Counted from the stretch's first letter, positions 24,139 through 35,548 are shown. The stretch: DNA of 64,000 nucleotides from Sipunculus nudus (GCA_026874595.1 CM049317.1:55648118-55712117); one strand, 5' to 3'. Made by a program: numbers and translations. The notes: generated by a model from the letters alone, not told the origin.

Positions 24139-24664
24139 CGCCAAAATGTCAATAATTTGTCAATTTTAACAGATAAAATATACAAAACTCTCATTATCGA
24201 TACATTTTAATGTATTTTAATTCTTTTTAAAATATAAATGAAAGTTTAAATTTCAGTGCGTTTTGCTCAATGTATCATAGAGAATATTTTATATGATCTC
24301 TCGAAACCTCCCGAGATTTGGAAATTATAAATGGAGGTGCTGCTGCAATTTTTTGGTGCCTATATATGTATTGGTTAAGATGTCTTAGGTTAACATGTAT
24401 AACACGTCGCATAGATTAAGAGCTTTCAACGCACGTATTTGAAGTTAAAACCTGGATGCGTCATTCGTGCGATTCAAGAGTTTACAATTTAATTTTTAAA
24501 AATAATTAGCCCAAACAACAAAACAACAATTTGAAAATGCCGGTTTCAATGTTCTAGAGGTAGAGCATATAGGGCGCAGAGCGGGGAGATTCAGGGGCGT
24601 AACCAGGTTTGAGGGAGGGCAGGCGGCCATGATTAGTGGCGGATCTAGAAATTCGAAAGTTGTG

Positions 24665-24732
24665 GAGGGGGGGGGGGGGAGGGGGCGCTATTTTGCATAC
24701 ATGGGTACTATAAAAACTGTTATATATACGTG

Positions 24733-24779
<47 letters not shown>

Positions 24780-24836
24780 ATTATTAAAAAAATAATAATA
24801 ATAATTATTATTATTATATTATTATTATTATTATAC
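24665..24836. repeat. poly-G, (TA)n and (ATT)n tracts in element core
   Basis: A run of about 13 G with one interruption near 24,667, preceded by GTGGCGGATCTAGAAA (a motif resembling the hAT-type MITE end at 51,752). TA repeats at 24,719-24,775 and AAT/ATT repeats to 24,836 follow. Confidence 0.8.
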
Positions 24837-25009
24837 GTTATATTTTAGTGTATGAAAATATGATTTTTTTATTCAATTGTAAACCATGGTTTCATTAAGG
24901 TTAGTAACAGGTTCATGGAGAGGGTATGGGAGGGAGCAGGATATTATATAATGACACTAAGCGTGTGCTCTGTCATTCTTGAGCTTAAACATATGTTATT
25001 ACAATATAA

Positions 25010-25280
25010 ATATGTTATTACAATATGGGTCGTTTTTCCCACTTCCCGTTTTATTACAATATGGGTAGGGTATGATTATTACAATATGGGTCGTTTTTAT
25101 TACAATATGTGCCGTTATTACAATATGGGCCGTTTTTTATTACATTATGGGCCGTTATTACAGTATGGGCCAGTTTTATTACAATATGGGCAGGGTATGA
25201 TTATTACATTATGGGTCGTTTTATTACAATATGGGCCGTTATTACATTATGGGCCGGTTATTACATTATGGGTTGTAACA
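25010..25280 (+). repeat. right arm: 18-bp tandem array
   Basis: Twelve TATTACAWTATGGG units, the reverse complement of the left arm, ending GGTTGTAACA. The frames read through both arms on either strand are translations of the repeat. Confidence 0.9.
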
Positions 25281-25285
25281 CAAGG

Positions 25286-25810
25286 CAAAGGTCAATGATT
25301 TTGAAATTTCTTTTTCCTTATTTTGTTATTCCTTGGGGATTTCATGAGGGAGGGAAGCGAGCATCATACAATATGTCAAAGCTGATATTCATATCAATCT
25401 AAAAATCATTGTTGCAAGTTTCTCCCTTCAGATCTTAGGCCAACAGACAAGGTCAAGGTCAAACTTTTAATATTTCTCGATTTTCCCAGATTCAGTTGTT
25501 ATTAAATGGAATATTCTTAAAAAATCTAGCAATACATATAATTTTAAAGATTATAACCATAACAATCTAAATATCAATGTTACCATCTTTTCTCTGCATA
25601 TTCAAAGTGAAAAAAAAATGTCAAGGTCATGGTTTTAATATTTCTTTATTTTCGGGGGTCAGTTTTTATTCTGTGGGATTTTTATGAGTTAAGCTTGCAA
25701 AATACATCATGTTAAATATTGTAACCATGTAAATATATGAATATTGATGCCATTTTACAATGCAGTTCCAAGGTCATCAAACAAGGTCAAGGTCATGGCT
25801 TTTGAAATAA
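25286..25810 (+). repeat. tandem array, period about 168 bp, CAAGGTCA-containing
   Basis: Three diverged units, each with CAAGGTCAAGGTCA (near 25,450, 25,620 and 25,783), a TTTAATATTTCT stretch, a GGGATTTTTATGAG- or GGGGATTTCATGAG-like segment and a TGTTAC- or TTGATGCCAT-like segment. The foldback-like element has inserted at the CAAGG motif on the left side of this array. The sequence AAGGTCAATTTTCAAGG left of the insertion is consistent with an older unit. Confidence 0.65.
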
Positions 25811-27547
25811 AAATATCTTTATTGCTATAGAAATTACATACGTCAAGAACATTCTTTGGAAGCATATTCCTGTTGTGTAATATTTTTGCGTTTGAGCTTC
25901 ACTGAGGTTCGATATCGTAAGGTCATAAAAGATCAATGCACTGATTTATAGTTAAAGGCCAGTTCTCTGGTTATAAGCTGTCTTGCAATTTCCTCGAAAG
26001 GAGGAGACAATATATATTGTAACTCAAGACATGGGGATTTTAATACTGATATTTTTTCTCGAGTAAATTTAATATAAAATATAAAGGCTTAGTGCAATTT
26101 TCTATTCAACATCTGGGCCACACTTACAAAAATCTGTGCCCTGAGCAAAGAACTGTTACAATGAACATTTGGGACAAGTATATTGCGAGACTGTGGATGA
26201 CTGTCTCTGGTGCCACTGGCAAGCTTTGTGTATTTGGGCATAACTGACATATATCATTCTAGACACAAGCTACTAGGTAAAAACGATCTTAAAGCAATCC
26301 ATCAATTAGGTATTAATCCATCAATTTAGTATTGCGAAGTTAAAGCTTTTATATGACTTATTACATAACACTGACTGATTACAATGATACCTTTCAATCT
26401 GTTAGTGACATATTTCAAAAGAACTTTTTTGGTTCAGTTTTGTTTTTAATTGTTCATCTTGACAGAGAATAATTTGGCAATCGACTACGCTATATTGATT
26501 TTGTGATCCCATAGTAAATCTTTGTCCAACAGCCTTCAACAGTTAGATGATTTTAACTTCTTGTGTGCTCAAAAGCATCTCTATGCTCGTGTTTTACATG
26601 TCACAGTGAATTCCGGGAGTCTGAGGAGATTTCATTGGGTCGTGATAGATCTCTAGCAATTTCTAGGCTTTGGAGTGGGCGATATTTTATATTGATATTT
26701 GAAGATAACTTTTTTAAGATAAAAATATTATCAATTGGTTACACATAAAACTGTATATAAAAATAGGGTAAATTGAGTGATGCAGCATGTAATCAAAATT
26801 GGGAAAAAGGTCAAAACAATGCATTGAAAATGCACGTTTCATGTGTAACTTTTTCTTCAACATGTATTTTTAGACTGCTGAGGTTATAAGGTTTAAAATG
26901 TTGTATGTTGCCAGCTTTCTTCATTAAAATCCCACGGGAGTCTATAACTTGACCAACTGACCCTGGACGTCTAATGCTCTCCTTCCTGTGGGAACGAATA
27001 TGTATCCCATCTATGTTATGTGATTCAGAATTGTGGTATAACATAATCAAAACTGAAATAAAATAAATTGAACATGTTCAGACTTTCACAAGGAATATCA
27101 TTTTTATATTATGTTATAACTCCGGGTGGTATTGTTCGTAGTATATATGGCTGGTATTCCATGAGCCTGAGAACAGACAAAATAAAACTTGTATTTATGT
27201 TCAAATGATTAATGTTAATCAAGTATGGCCTAGGGATTATCTTACAAAAAATATAAACGCAGGATATTTCCCGAATAAAATGGAAAATAGTAAGATCCAG
27301 TACAATCTTCGAATATGAACAAAATATCTGGCATGATGCTACGATTACAGTTTTGTAAGTTGTTTTTTTCCGTATTCATCCTGAATTTGGTAGAAAACCT
27401 TATATTGTATTAGAAGTAAAAAGGTCATGTGCACATTTTTGGAAAAAGATTGACGAAATGGTACGGCTATTGTGCCAAGTAAATAATGGCGAGAGTCTTT
27501 TATGTAAATTTTGCAGTAGTCGTCGAAATAATATTTAATGTTACCTT
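25811..27547. other. no gene seen
   Basis: AT-rich. Frames at 26,563-26,748 (+) and 26,811-27,050 (-) have no recognisable motif. Confidence 0.45.
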
Positions 27548-27871
27548 TTGAGTTGTTGCCAATATCTTTGTTATGAACATTATCAGTTATGGGAGAGTTT
27601 ATTCGATCCCCTTATTGTGACTACAGCTCTGGCATTGCACAACATGACCGGATCTGATTTTGTTGATGTGTGTTTTGGATATCAATCCAGCCTTTTTGAA
27701 GACCACACTAAATATATTGCATTTGTATTGATAATTGTTGACTCTTTGCTACATTTAATCAGGGCTACTGTGTCCTTATGCTATATATATGGTATTGCCG
27801 TTCTATATGAGGGAATTGTGGTAATTTGTCTTCAGTTAAACTTTTTTGTAACCTTGAAACGTTATATATGA
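27548..27871 (+). CDS. unrecognised hydrophobic open frame (107 codons)
   Basis: A 107-codon frame opening at TTG rather than ATG, with two hydrophobic stretches near residues 58-72 (KYIAFVLIIVDSLLH) and 82-100. Composition is not repetitive. I do not recognise a family, and no upstream or downstream exon is evident. It may be an exon of a membrane protein or a chance frame in AT-rich DNA. Without expression or homology data I give it low weight. Confidence 0.12.
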   Translation: MSCCQYLCYEHYQLWESLFDPLIVTTALALHNMTGSDFVDVCFGYQSSLFEDHTKYIAFVLIIVDSLLHLIRATVSLCYIYGIAVLYEGIVVICLQLNFFVTLKRYI

Positions 27872-27906
27872 TTTCATGGAAAATATACTAGAGATGAAAC
27901 TTATTA

Positions 27907-28024
<118 letters not shown>

Positions 28025-28814
28025 ATCATTATTATTAGTTATTTGCTATATTTGGTTAATTTCCTTAGTAATTGTTGTAAAAGGAGGAAATAAGGAATCA
28101 ATCAAACATTAAGGTGTAAAATTAGTCCTGTATTATCTACTAAAATCTTTATAATGGTTTAGTTTTGTCAGTCAGCTAAAATTAGATCGCACATATAGAT
28201 GTTTCTTCTTTTACAGAAAACTGTTTTGTTGCAGTCAGAATAGGTTACACATGAGCAGCATTATGAACTATGACGAAGATTGCAGGTAAACTCGGCTCAC
28301 CCGGAGGCCAGAAATGGCGATAGCGCCGAAATCATTGCTTTGCTTAAAGGGGCCAATCACCTAAAAAGCATTCTATATTAACACGAAAAATACCTTTTCC
28401 CTTTAAAAATAAATTTCTTCCCTGCCAAAATATTGCCCTGAAACCGTTCCTTACTGAAAGGAGTGTTAGAACTGTGGACCGGGGCGATCATAGGTGGCAA
28501 CACAAACACACGTGTATCTCCCGGTCACAACACATGTCAATCAGGAGATACACTGACTGACTTGGCCCAAAAATGTAATGCATGTCCCGCTTGCTGAAAC
28601 ATCGCATTTTGCGGCTCACAATCGGACCACCGGTCAGGTGGCCTTGTTAATAAAATAAACAAACACACGCGGACAGTGTTTACCAGCAGGCGAGCCATAA
28701 CAAGGTATTAAACAATCGTTTTGAAGTACTGAGACTGTGTGCTGGGAAGATTTTGCTTGAAAACCTTTGCTTAATGCAAAACTAAACTAAATTGTCCGTA
28801 GGGCCTAATTCTAA
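28025..28814. other. no gene seen
   Basis: Includes a mixed-composition stretch at 28,290-28,700 with GGCCAATCACCT-type sequence. No frame or repeat family recognised. Confidence 0.4.
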
Positions 28815-29155
28815 GGTATTAACCAGGACCTGACATATTGATGACACATCCTTCGCCAGAGATTGTTTCTACTCTTAACCAATAGGCACTGTGGGACGCC
28901 CAAGACTGCTTGTCTCCGCTGTCAAACTTTAAAATCAAAATTGTTACATTTCAAGGAAGCACTTTCTTTTAATATTTCACATGCGAAGTTTCACAATATA
29001 AAACTTATTCAGGGATGTCCTTAGCCACAAAAACACCCCAATTTATATAATTTGCTTGAAACAATTCCTATGCAACATATTTGAACGAACTACATCAACC
29101 TCTTCTGTACCTACGCCATCTGTGTATTTAGAAGCCCCGGTGCATTGCGGGGGCC
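28815..29155 (-). repeat. dispersed repeat C, copy 1
   Basis: On the minus strand it starts CCCCCGCAATGCACCGGGG and runs through GGCGTAGGTA, ATGTGAAATATTAA, GTGCTTCCTTGAAATGTAA and AATTTTGATTTTAAAGTTTG to CTCTGGCGAAGGATG. The same ordered blocks occur at 48,830-49,150 (+) and 60,253-60,565 (+). Length about 320-340 bp, non-coding, family unknown to me. Confidence 0.75.
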
Positions 29156-29885
29156 CACAAAAAAACTAAAAGGCAAAGTCGTGATCTCGTAAGTCCGATT
29201 CTGCGCCGTGTGATGATTACATTTTTTTTCTGGTTATACTTAGCAGGTACTTCTGATAATTCTCCGGCCCAGAATCTAGAACGACCTTCGTCAATGAGTA
29301 ATCTCCCTGCGTTCTCTTTCCTCAGATCAGACTGATAATTCCAGTATTTTCCTACAAACCCAAAGACGTATCAATTCCATCTTCCGTAACCTTCAGAACC
29401 ATCATCTCTACAGCTGCGTTATCACTTGCCACATCTTCACAGGCCTCGGAATATTCAAAGATAGCCATTCTTAGTCTGAGGCAGGGATTCCGGCTGATTT
29501 TGGATGTCTGCTCACGATCCAGCTAAAGAATGTCTGAGAGCTACTGAGATCATTTCACATTACTCTCGCTTGCATAACTACCTTATTGACTGGTTATCCA
29601 TAATTATTAATACCTTAATGGCAACTTTTCCAGTTCTTTTGTTTCCTTTTTTAATATTCTTTATTCCTTATGAATATTCATGTTTTTATTCGGTTGAACA
29701 AATAAAATTATTAGGTTTCAGTAATATAGTAGTTTATTCAATTGCCTTAATTACCAAGTCCTTGTATTGCATACACATTGTCTTTTAATACGCATGTTGA
29801 ATCCCACGTACCAAAATATGTTATATTTTTTGTTCTTCTATGAAATAAAACTATTTAAGTTCTGTCTTGTGGTTAATTGAAGTAC
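29156..29885. other. no gene seen
   Basis: A 94-codon hydrophobic frame at 29,504-29,788 starts at a non-ATG codon and is unrecognised. Nothing else seen. Confidence 0.4.
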
Positions 29886-29889
29886 AATA

Positions 29890-30160
29890 AAATATATGCT
29901 GGGAAAACACCATGTAATTTCTCATATGTTTCTCATAAATTAAAATTTCTCGTACACTGCAAATTCTATATATTTCTCACGCTTTTGTGATAAATCATAC
30001 GTTTATTGATAAAGAGCACAGAATAATCATTCTCAAAATTTGAATTTGTATAATCAGGCATTTCATAAATACCCACAAAATTCAAGCATTTCATGAAATT
30101 ACTGATTCATTCAGGCATTTCAAGAAATGACTAAGATTTCCTGGCATTATGCATAATGGC
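29890..30160. repeat. short palindromic motif patch (CATTTCATGAAAT)
   Basis: Four or more imperfect repeats of the near-palindrome GGCATTTCATGAAAT at about 30,056-30,145, preceded by TTTCTCAT/TTTCTCG repeats at 29,918-29,985. Possibly a degenerate short element. Confidence 0.4.
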
Positions 30161-30869
30161 TGAATGTATGTATGTATTAACCGAATTAATATCCGTTACC
30201 CCAATTGTAGATGACACGGTTGCTTTTCTTCCAGGAATACAGAAGGGCTGACCCGGTTATCCAATCTCATGGCCCGCTGGTCTGGTCTAGTAATTACGTT
30301 GTATCTCCGCTTTAGGTTGTTTCTCAGCGTTAGTATGTTCCACCTACCACTGAACATTCATCCAGTTAAATTAGAAAACACTGTGGCCATGACTATAAAT
30401 GTAGATTGTAATGTCATTTTGTACCGGCGGACCGTATAATAAGCTACTTCCGTCGTCTTTTAGTGATAGAGATGTACAAATGTACCTAAAACAGGATTGG
30501 CAGGTTCTGAAAAAATTAAGATAGTACGACCTATTGGTAATTAGACAACTGTTACACCTGCAAAACTATCCTGAACTGGCACTCTGCTACAAAACCTTAA
30601 GATTTACTAAAGTGACTCGTTATGGTCGGAGACAGAAGGTTGAGCTATCACATGTAAACACAGTGTAAAACAAGTGGCCCATGAGCAATAAAGTTCAGTT
30701 GAATCTGACACTCTAAGACAATTCTCCATACAAAAGAAGTCACAGTGACCTTATTTGGGGTTTGCATGGGAATTTTATTAATTAAAACGTATTTGCAACT
30801 GTAACATCCCTCTTTTAATGGTGACATTTTGTGCGTGGTTGTAAGTATCATACTCTTGGTTAGCGGCAG
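30161..30869. other. no gene seen
   Basis: No supported feature. Confidence 0.4.
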
Positions 30870-30871
30870 TC

Positions 30872-31135
30872 AGCCACCCACACGTCGATTTTTAATGGAC
30901 CGAAGACGTTGAGGGAGCAGTATAAGCTATTGGGTTCGCATGAATTCTATTATATGCAGATGTGCACGCCATTTTAAGCATTGCATTTTCATTTTCATAT
31001 GGTTGTCGATCTCTCATTATCCCAAAGTAAGACATAAAGTTACATTCATTTGGGAAATATAATAAATGTTACATTCACGGTTGACTTTCGTGTATTCTTG
31101 CAGTAGTTTTTAATAACGAGGCTGGATTATATCGG
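30872..31135 (+). repeat. dispersed repeat D, copy 1
   Basis: About 260 bp shared, same orientation, with 60,778-61,040. Landmarks are ACGTCGATTTTTAAT, GAAGACGTT, GCAGATGTGCACGCCATTT, GTTGACTTTCGTGTATTC and TTAATAACGAG. Non-coding, family unknown to me. Confidence 0.75.
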
Positions 31136-31286
31136 AGAATTTGTCTATGTGTACATCTTGACGCGAAAAGGGCTTCCTGTGAATCGGTGCCATAGAGAAG
31201 AAAGGAGATAATAAATGTAATTAATGTTGCGTAACAATTTTTTTTAATTATTTACCCAACATAACATGACCATATAGGCCTCTAAA

Positions 31287-31424
31287 GTCAAATATTACCA
31301 CACAGTAAATATTTTGATCCAAGCCTTACAATGGGTGTTCTTACTGTTCTATAATGTCAAATATTACCACACAGTAAATATCTTGATCCAAGCCTTACAA
31401 TGGGTGTTCTTACTGTTCTATAAT
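31287..31424 (+). repeat. 69-bp tandem duplication, two copies
   Basis: 31,287-31,355 and 31,356-31,424 differ at a single base (ATTTTG versus ATCTTG). Near identity means the duplication is recent compared with the rest of the window. Confidence 0.95.
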
Positions 31425-32017
31425 GGCTTGTATCATGACTCGTAGGTCCCTGTCAGTTTAATTAAGGAGGCCTGATCGAGTGTCATATTGTCATGGCTAA
31501 CTATTGGTAAACAGTAATTTTCAACAAATTTTCAAATAGTCTTAAATACACTTTGTTCAATATTGTGCATTATAGTAGACCACTTTGAAACAAAACAGTA
31601 AACCTGAAAGGACTGTTTCAACTAATAAGTGGTGCGACCGATACCATTTATCGGTATAATAGTTTGACTGACAGAATATGGGTTAAAATAAGTGACGGCA
31701 CCTCTAGCTGACATAAACACGTCATATGACCAATATGTTCGCTCTGGGCACAGCGCGTGATCTCCCGGTGACCTTCCACTTTACACGCTGTGAGAAATAG
31801 CAGGCTTCTTCAGGTTTGGCTAGGTGCCAGACACCCAGTCAGTTTGCGCTAGAAAAGCTAAAATATGATTGGCGCAGCGTGTAAAAAAAGATGCAAAAAT
31901 GGTAAAGGATTCTGATTGGCTCAGCGTGTTAATATGCATGGCTGCGTCAATACGGCACATTTCAAAAGAGGAAATATGTAAACAGTTTGGGGATAACTGA
32001 CTCAAGGCAACACAGGA
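31425..32017. other. no gene seen
   Basis: No supported feature. A local near-repeat of ATGATTGGCGCAGCGTG / CTGATTGGCTCAGCGTG lies at 31,865-31,930. Confidence 0.45.
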
Positions 32018-33361
32018 AAAAATGCGTAAATTTTAAAAAAATACAGGTGGCTCCACCAGTCTGCAAAAACTAATAAAAATACATGGCCAATATCCATGCA
32101 AAGAATCATGGTGATATCTGCATTAGTTGTTTAGATACTTCAGCTTTTGTATCAAATTTTCCATTATTCTTAGGGATACTTCTGAGTCCTATTGCTTAAA
32201 GGATATGGGTAACAGAGACCTAATTTCAGGTTTCCACAGACACTTTTCATGGGTCTCCTTGCATGACAAGAACGAAGAAACTAGGTCCAGTTGTTACGAT
32301 TTCTACCATGTTGACAGATAACAACATCTTTAAAGGTCTAAAAAAAATAAAGAAAAAAAAAATCGTCAAAATTTGAAAAAAAATAGAGGTGGCCACCCAG
32401 TCTGCAGAAACTAATGGAACACCTCATGATCAATATGTATGCCAAAAATAATGAACATCAGTGTTTTAGTAATTGAGATACTGCAGTTTTTGTATCAATT
32501 TTTTCATTATTCTGGGGGGTAATTTGGAGCCATACCGATTAAAGGATATGGGTAACAGAGACCTAATTTCAGGTTTCCATGGAGACTTTTCATGGGTCTC
32601 CCTGTGTGTCAAGAATGAAGATTCTTGGTCCAGTTGTTATGATTTGTGCTCTGTTAACAGATGTTCATATCTTTAAAGGTCTCAAAAATTGAGAAAAAAA
32701 ATCGTAAAAACACCCGAACAAATACAGATGGTGCCACCAATCTGCAGAAACTGATGAAACACTCAATGATCAATATCCATGCAAAGAATTATGGTGATCT
32801 CTGCATTAGTTGTTCAGATACTTCAGCTTATGTATCAAATTTTCCATTATTCTAAGCTGTACTTTGGAGTGCCATAGCTCAAAGGACATGGGTAACAGAG
32901 ACCTAACTTCAGTTTTCCATGGAGACTTTTCATGGGTCTCCCTGTGTGTCCAGAATGAAGATTCTAGGTCAAGTCTTTACGATTTGTACCCTGCTGACAG
33001 ATAACTAAATCCTTAATGTTCTCAAAAATAGAGAAAAAAAAATAGAAAATTTGAAAAAAATACAGGTGGCGCCATCAGTCTGGAGGAACTGATGAAACAT
33101 CTCATGATCAATATGTATGCTTAAAATCATGATCATCAGTGATTTAGTTAATGAGATATTGAAGTTTTTGTATGAAATGTTTTACTATTCTGCGGGGGGG
33201 GGGAGTACTTTGGGGCCCCATAGATCAGAGGATATGGATAACAGAGACCTCATTTCTGGTTTCCAAGGAGATTTTTCATGGACCTCTCAGAATGTCAAGT
33301 TACAAGTTTCTAGGTCCAGCGGTTACGATTTGTGCCAGGTTAACGGACGAACGTTGCTCTA
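32018..33361 (+). repeat. tandem array, four units of about 340 bp in alternating A-B-A-B types
   Basis: The AGGTGGC-type anchor recurs at 32,045, 32,387, 32,726 and 33,064 (steps 342, 339, 338). Units 1 and 3 share CAATATCCATGCAAAGAAT and TTAGTTGTT(T/C)AGATACTTCAGC. Units 2 and 4 share CTCATGATCAATATGTATGC and ATGAGATA-type text instead. So the true period is a dimer of about 680 bp present twice. All units share GGTAACAGAGACCTAATTTC and a TTTCATGGGTCTCC- or TTTCATGGACCTCT-like piece. The four similar 61-85-codon frames are a by-product. The last unit is cut by the LTR fragment. Confidence 0.9.
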
Positions 33362-33673
33362 ACCCGGCTCTCAAACACAGCCCCTTTATATACTCTTCAC
33401 CCCAAGCCGAGAATTTTCCACTTCTCTAACAGTCTAAAAGAGCTTACACAACAAAGTAAACACGCGTTACAGGAATCATCTAGAAGAACATGGCTGTGTG
33501 TCTCTCTACATATAAGGGTTCACGTGACCTCGGCCAGGCGAGAAAGCTCCAAGCTGGCATGACAACGAGAGCTCAACCAGTACGGATTAAATAGAGAATG
33601 CAATACGCGGCCAGACACGAGTGTCACAACACGAGCCACGCCGTGTCACACAATAAAAAGAGCACCTGTAACA
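33362..33673 (-). mobile_element. LTR fragment (U3 end only)
   Basis: Reverse complement of the first roughly 310 bp of the solo LTR. It ends in GAGCACCTGTAACA at 33,673 and extends just past the TATA box (plus strand CCTTTATATACTC) to about CGGCTCTC, where it meets the tandem array. The R-U5 part is missing. Confidence 0.88.
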
Positions 33674-34514
33674 GTATAGAAACTGTCTTGAAAAGTGACG
33701 GGGGTAGAAAAAAATCTGTGCTGCAAAGCACATTCCACCCCAGTGCAAATCGACCGGCACCTTGAAAAACATCCGATTGTGCAGGTCCTGCCTGCAATAT
33801 GTGATTGGTTAAATATTACGCAGGGGGAATTCCATAGAGACAGCATCGCCTGGTGGCAAAACTTGACTGGCAATCGCGGTTTTTTTGCAGCAGTTAGTGT
33901 ATAGCAAATAGTTGAGCATAGCTTAACCGCTGTTTATGGAGGTTAACCAATATGTAACAGAAAACACATGTTTTAAGCAAACGAAGAAACAAAATACTGT
34001 AAAAAGAGATTAAGTGGAGAAGATTATATAGTTTCAGTTTGCTTCACAGTAATAATAAGTGGCGCCACCTGCTTGGTGCTCTTACTTAGAGAATTTCCTG
34101 AGATATTTAGTCAGACACATTATTAACATTAAAACCATGAGAATTTGTGATAAGTAATATATTTGAAATAACTCATCTAAATTCCGTTTTAATTGCCCTT
34201 TCTCTACTGAACAGTGAACCATGATATGAAAGTACAGTCAAGCCAACTTTGTGTCATATCGGTTATTGTCACATAAATCTGAAATCCAAAACCATTTCCT
34301 GTATATACCATAACTTTGAGCGTTTAATATCATGGAATATTGTCATAAACCCGTTTATTGTCATGCTTGAAAACCTTGGCCGTGACAACCCGACTCATTA
34401 GGAAGTGTTACAGTCCACTTGAGTCGTGATACAAGCAATATCGAGGAATGCATTGCAGCGGTTTACCATCATGTTGCATTCATATTGTTGTGAACGGCCC
34501 GTAATCTGAAAATT
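33674..34514. other. no gene seen
   Basis: No supported feature. A GTGGCGCCACC string near 34,060 resembles the start of the 340-bp tandem unit. Confidence 0.4.
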
Positions 34515-34853
34515 GTGCTACAAATGATGCATAAATGCAAGAGAATACATGTTAACTCACAACCGAAACTGGAAAACGGGTCATTTCCTGTTTCCCGTAC
34601 AAGTTGGTTGCAGCTGGTAACCTGTGCGAGCTATGCTTGTATTGACGGTGTACCTGAAGGCCAAGAGGAGATGTCAGAAATGACGAAAATATTTGCATCT
34701 TCATGTGGCCTTATAATGCGTTCCTTAGATCTAGATGTAAAGGCACTCTGGCATGCCGGTTATCTGGTCGTAATGTCAGAGGACCGAAATGGCACTTCAA
34801 TCATACTAGATGGCAGCTCATATCACATCAAACGCCGAAAAGGCGTTCATTGA
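34515..34853 (+). CDS. unrecognised 112-codon open frame
   Basis: A frame of 112 codons, low in repeats, with a basic C-terminus (HIKRRKGVH). No domain recognised, no signal peptide, no clear partner exon. The overlapping 72-codon frame at 34,703-34,921 is probably a shadow. It could be an exon or a chance frame. Confidence 0.15.
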   Translation: MLQMMHKCKRIHVNSQPKLENGSFPVSRTSWLQLVTCASYACIDGVPEGQEEMSEMTKIFASSCGLIMRSLDLDVKALWHAGYLVVMSEDRNGTSIILDGSSYHIKRRKGVH

Positions 34854-35370
34854 GGCCAAGAGCCTGTAATCAGCCAAAGCATATAATCAGCCAAAGCATT
34901 CTTACACCATTTCTCCCCTAGACGTTTATCCCCTCTATTTTCACAAGTGCTTCCGGCACATTTGTTTACCTGTGCAAGGGAGTAAAGTTATATATATAGA
35001 ACTGTTCTGCGGGAATGCAATCTTTCCTCCGCGGTCACTGAGCGCTTTATGTATTGCAACAGAGCATGATATGCTAAGGTATATATGAGGAATCTGAATC
35101 TCTACCGTCGGTTTAGCCTCATCGGCTCATCAGGTGACTGAACTTAACTAATTGCGATATTGTTTTTGTATAATTCTTTTTTACATGGTTGGGTGACCTT
35201 GGTCTATGGCGAGAGGTTGAAAGAATTTCCGAACGTTTGTTTAATATGTCCTTTTGTTGTGAGCTTATGATTGCTAGTTTCTCTGCCAAACTCATGGGGC
35301 ACTATTGTGAAGAGGTCATGACTGCTGGATTAAAGACCAGGTGAAAGTGAAATTTTATTGCTTGTTTTCA
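34854..35370. other. no gene seen
   Basis: No supported feature. Confidence 0.4.
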
Positions 35371-35541
35371 GGGCCCATACCTGTTTGGCAAGCTCAGTTC
35401 CGTTTGAAACCTGTCGCCATGGACCAGGGGCACCCAACCGTGCAAATAAGAAATAATAAAACCAATATCGCTGTTATTGAACTTCAGTCACCCGATGAGG
35501 CGAAACCGACGGTATTGATCCATATTCATAATATACCTTAG
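35371..35541 (+). CDS. possible unrecognised terminal exon
   Basis: A pyrimidine-rich TTGCTTGTTTTCAG precedes GGCCCATACCTG and reads open for 56 codons to a TAG. The translation is hydrophilic and non-repetitive (AMDQGHPTVQIRNNK in the middle). No family recognised and no upstream donor partner established. Low confidence. Confidence 0.15.
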   Translation, partial: GPIPVWQAQFRLKPVAMDQGHPTVQIRNNKTNIAVIELQSPDEAKPTVLIHIHNIP

Positions 35542-35542
35542 C

Positions 35543-35548
35543 ATATTA

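Larger units (their letters stand above)
23632..25280. mobile_element. 1,649-bp non-autonomous element with tandem-repeat inverted arms (foldback-like)
   Basis: Ends are TGTTACGACCCATAATG on the left and, read inward, TGTTACAACCCATAATG on the right. They match for over 50 bp with two differences visible. Both sides are flanked by the 5-bp direct repeat CAAGG (23,627-23,631 and 25,281-25,285), which I take as the target duplication. The arms are arrays of an 18-bp unit, CCCATAWTGTAATAA plus a short linker: about 8 units on the left (to 23,835) and about 12 on the right (from about 25,010), in opposite orientation. The core has no coding frame but carries (TA)n, (ATT)n and a poly-G tract. The architecture resembles Drosophila FB and sea-urchin TU foldback elements. 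I cannot name the superfamily. Confidence 0.8.

Noticed and set aside
32127-33429. Family of four small paralogous genes
   Set aside because: The similar frames are by-products of the 340-bp tandem repeat. They shift start points and have no conserved ATG or splice structure.
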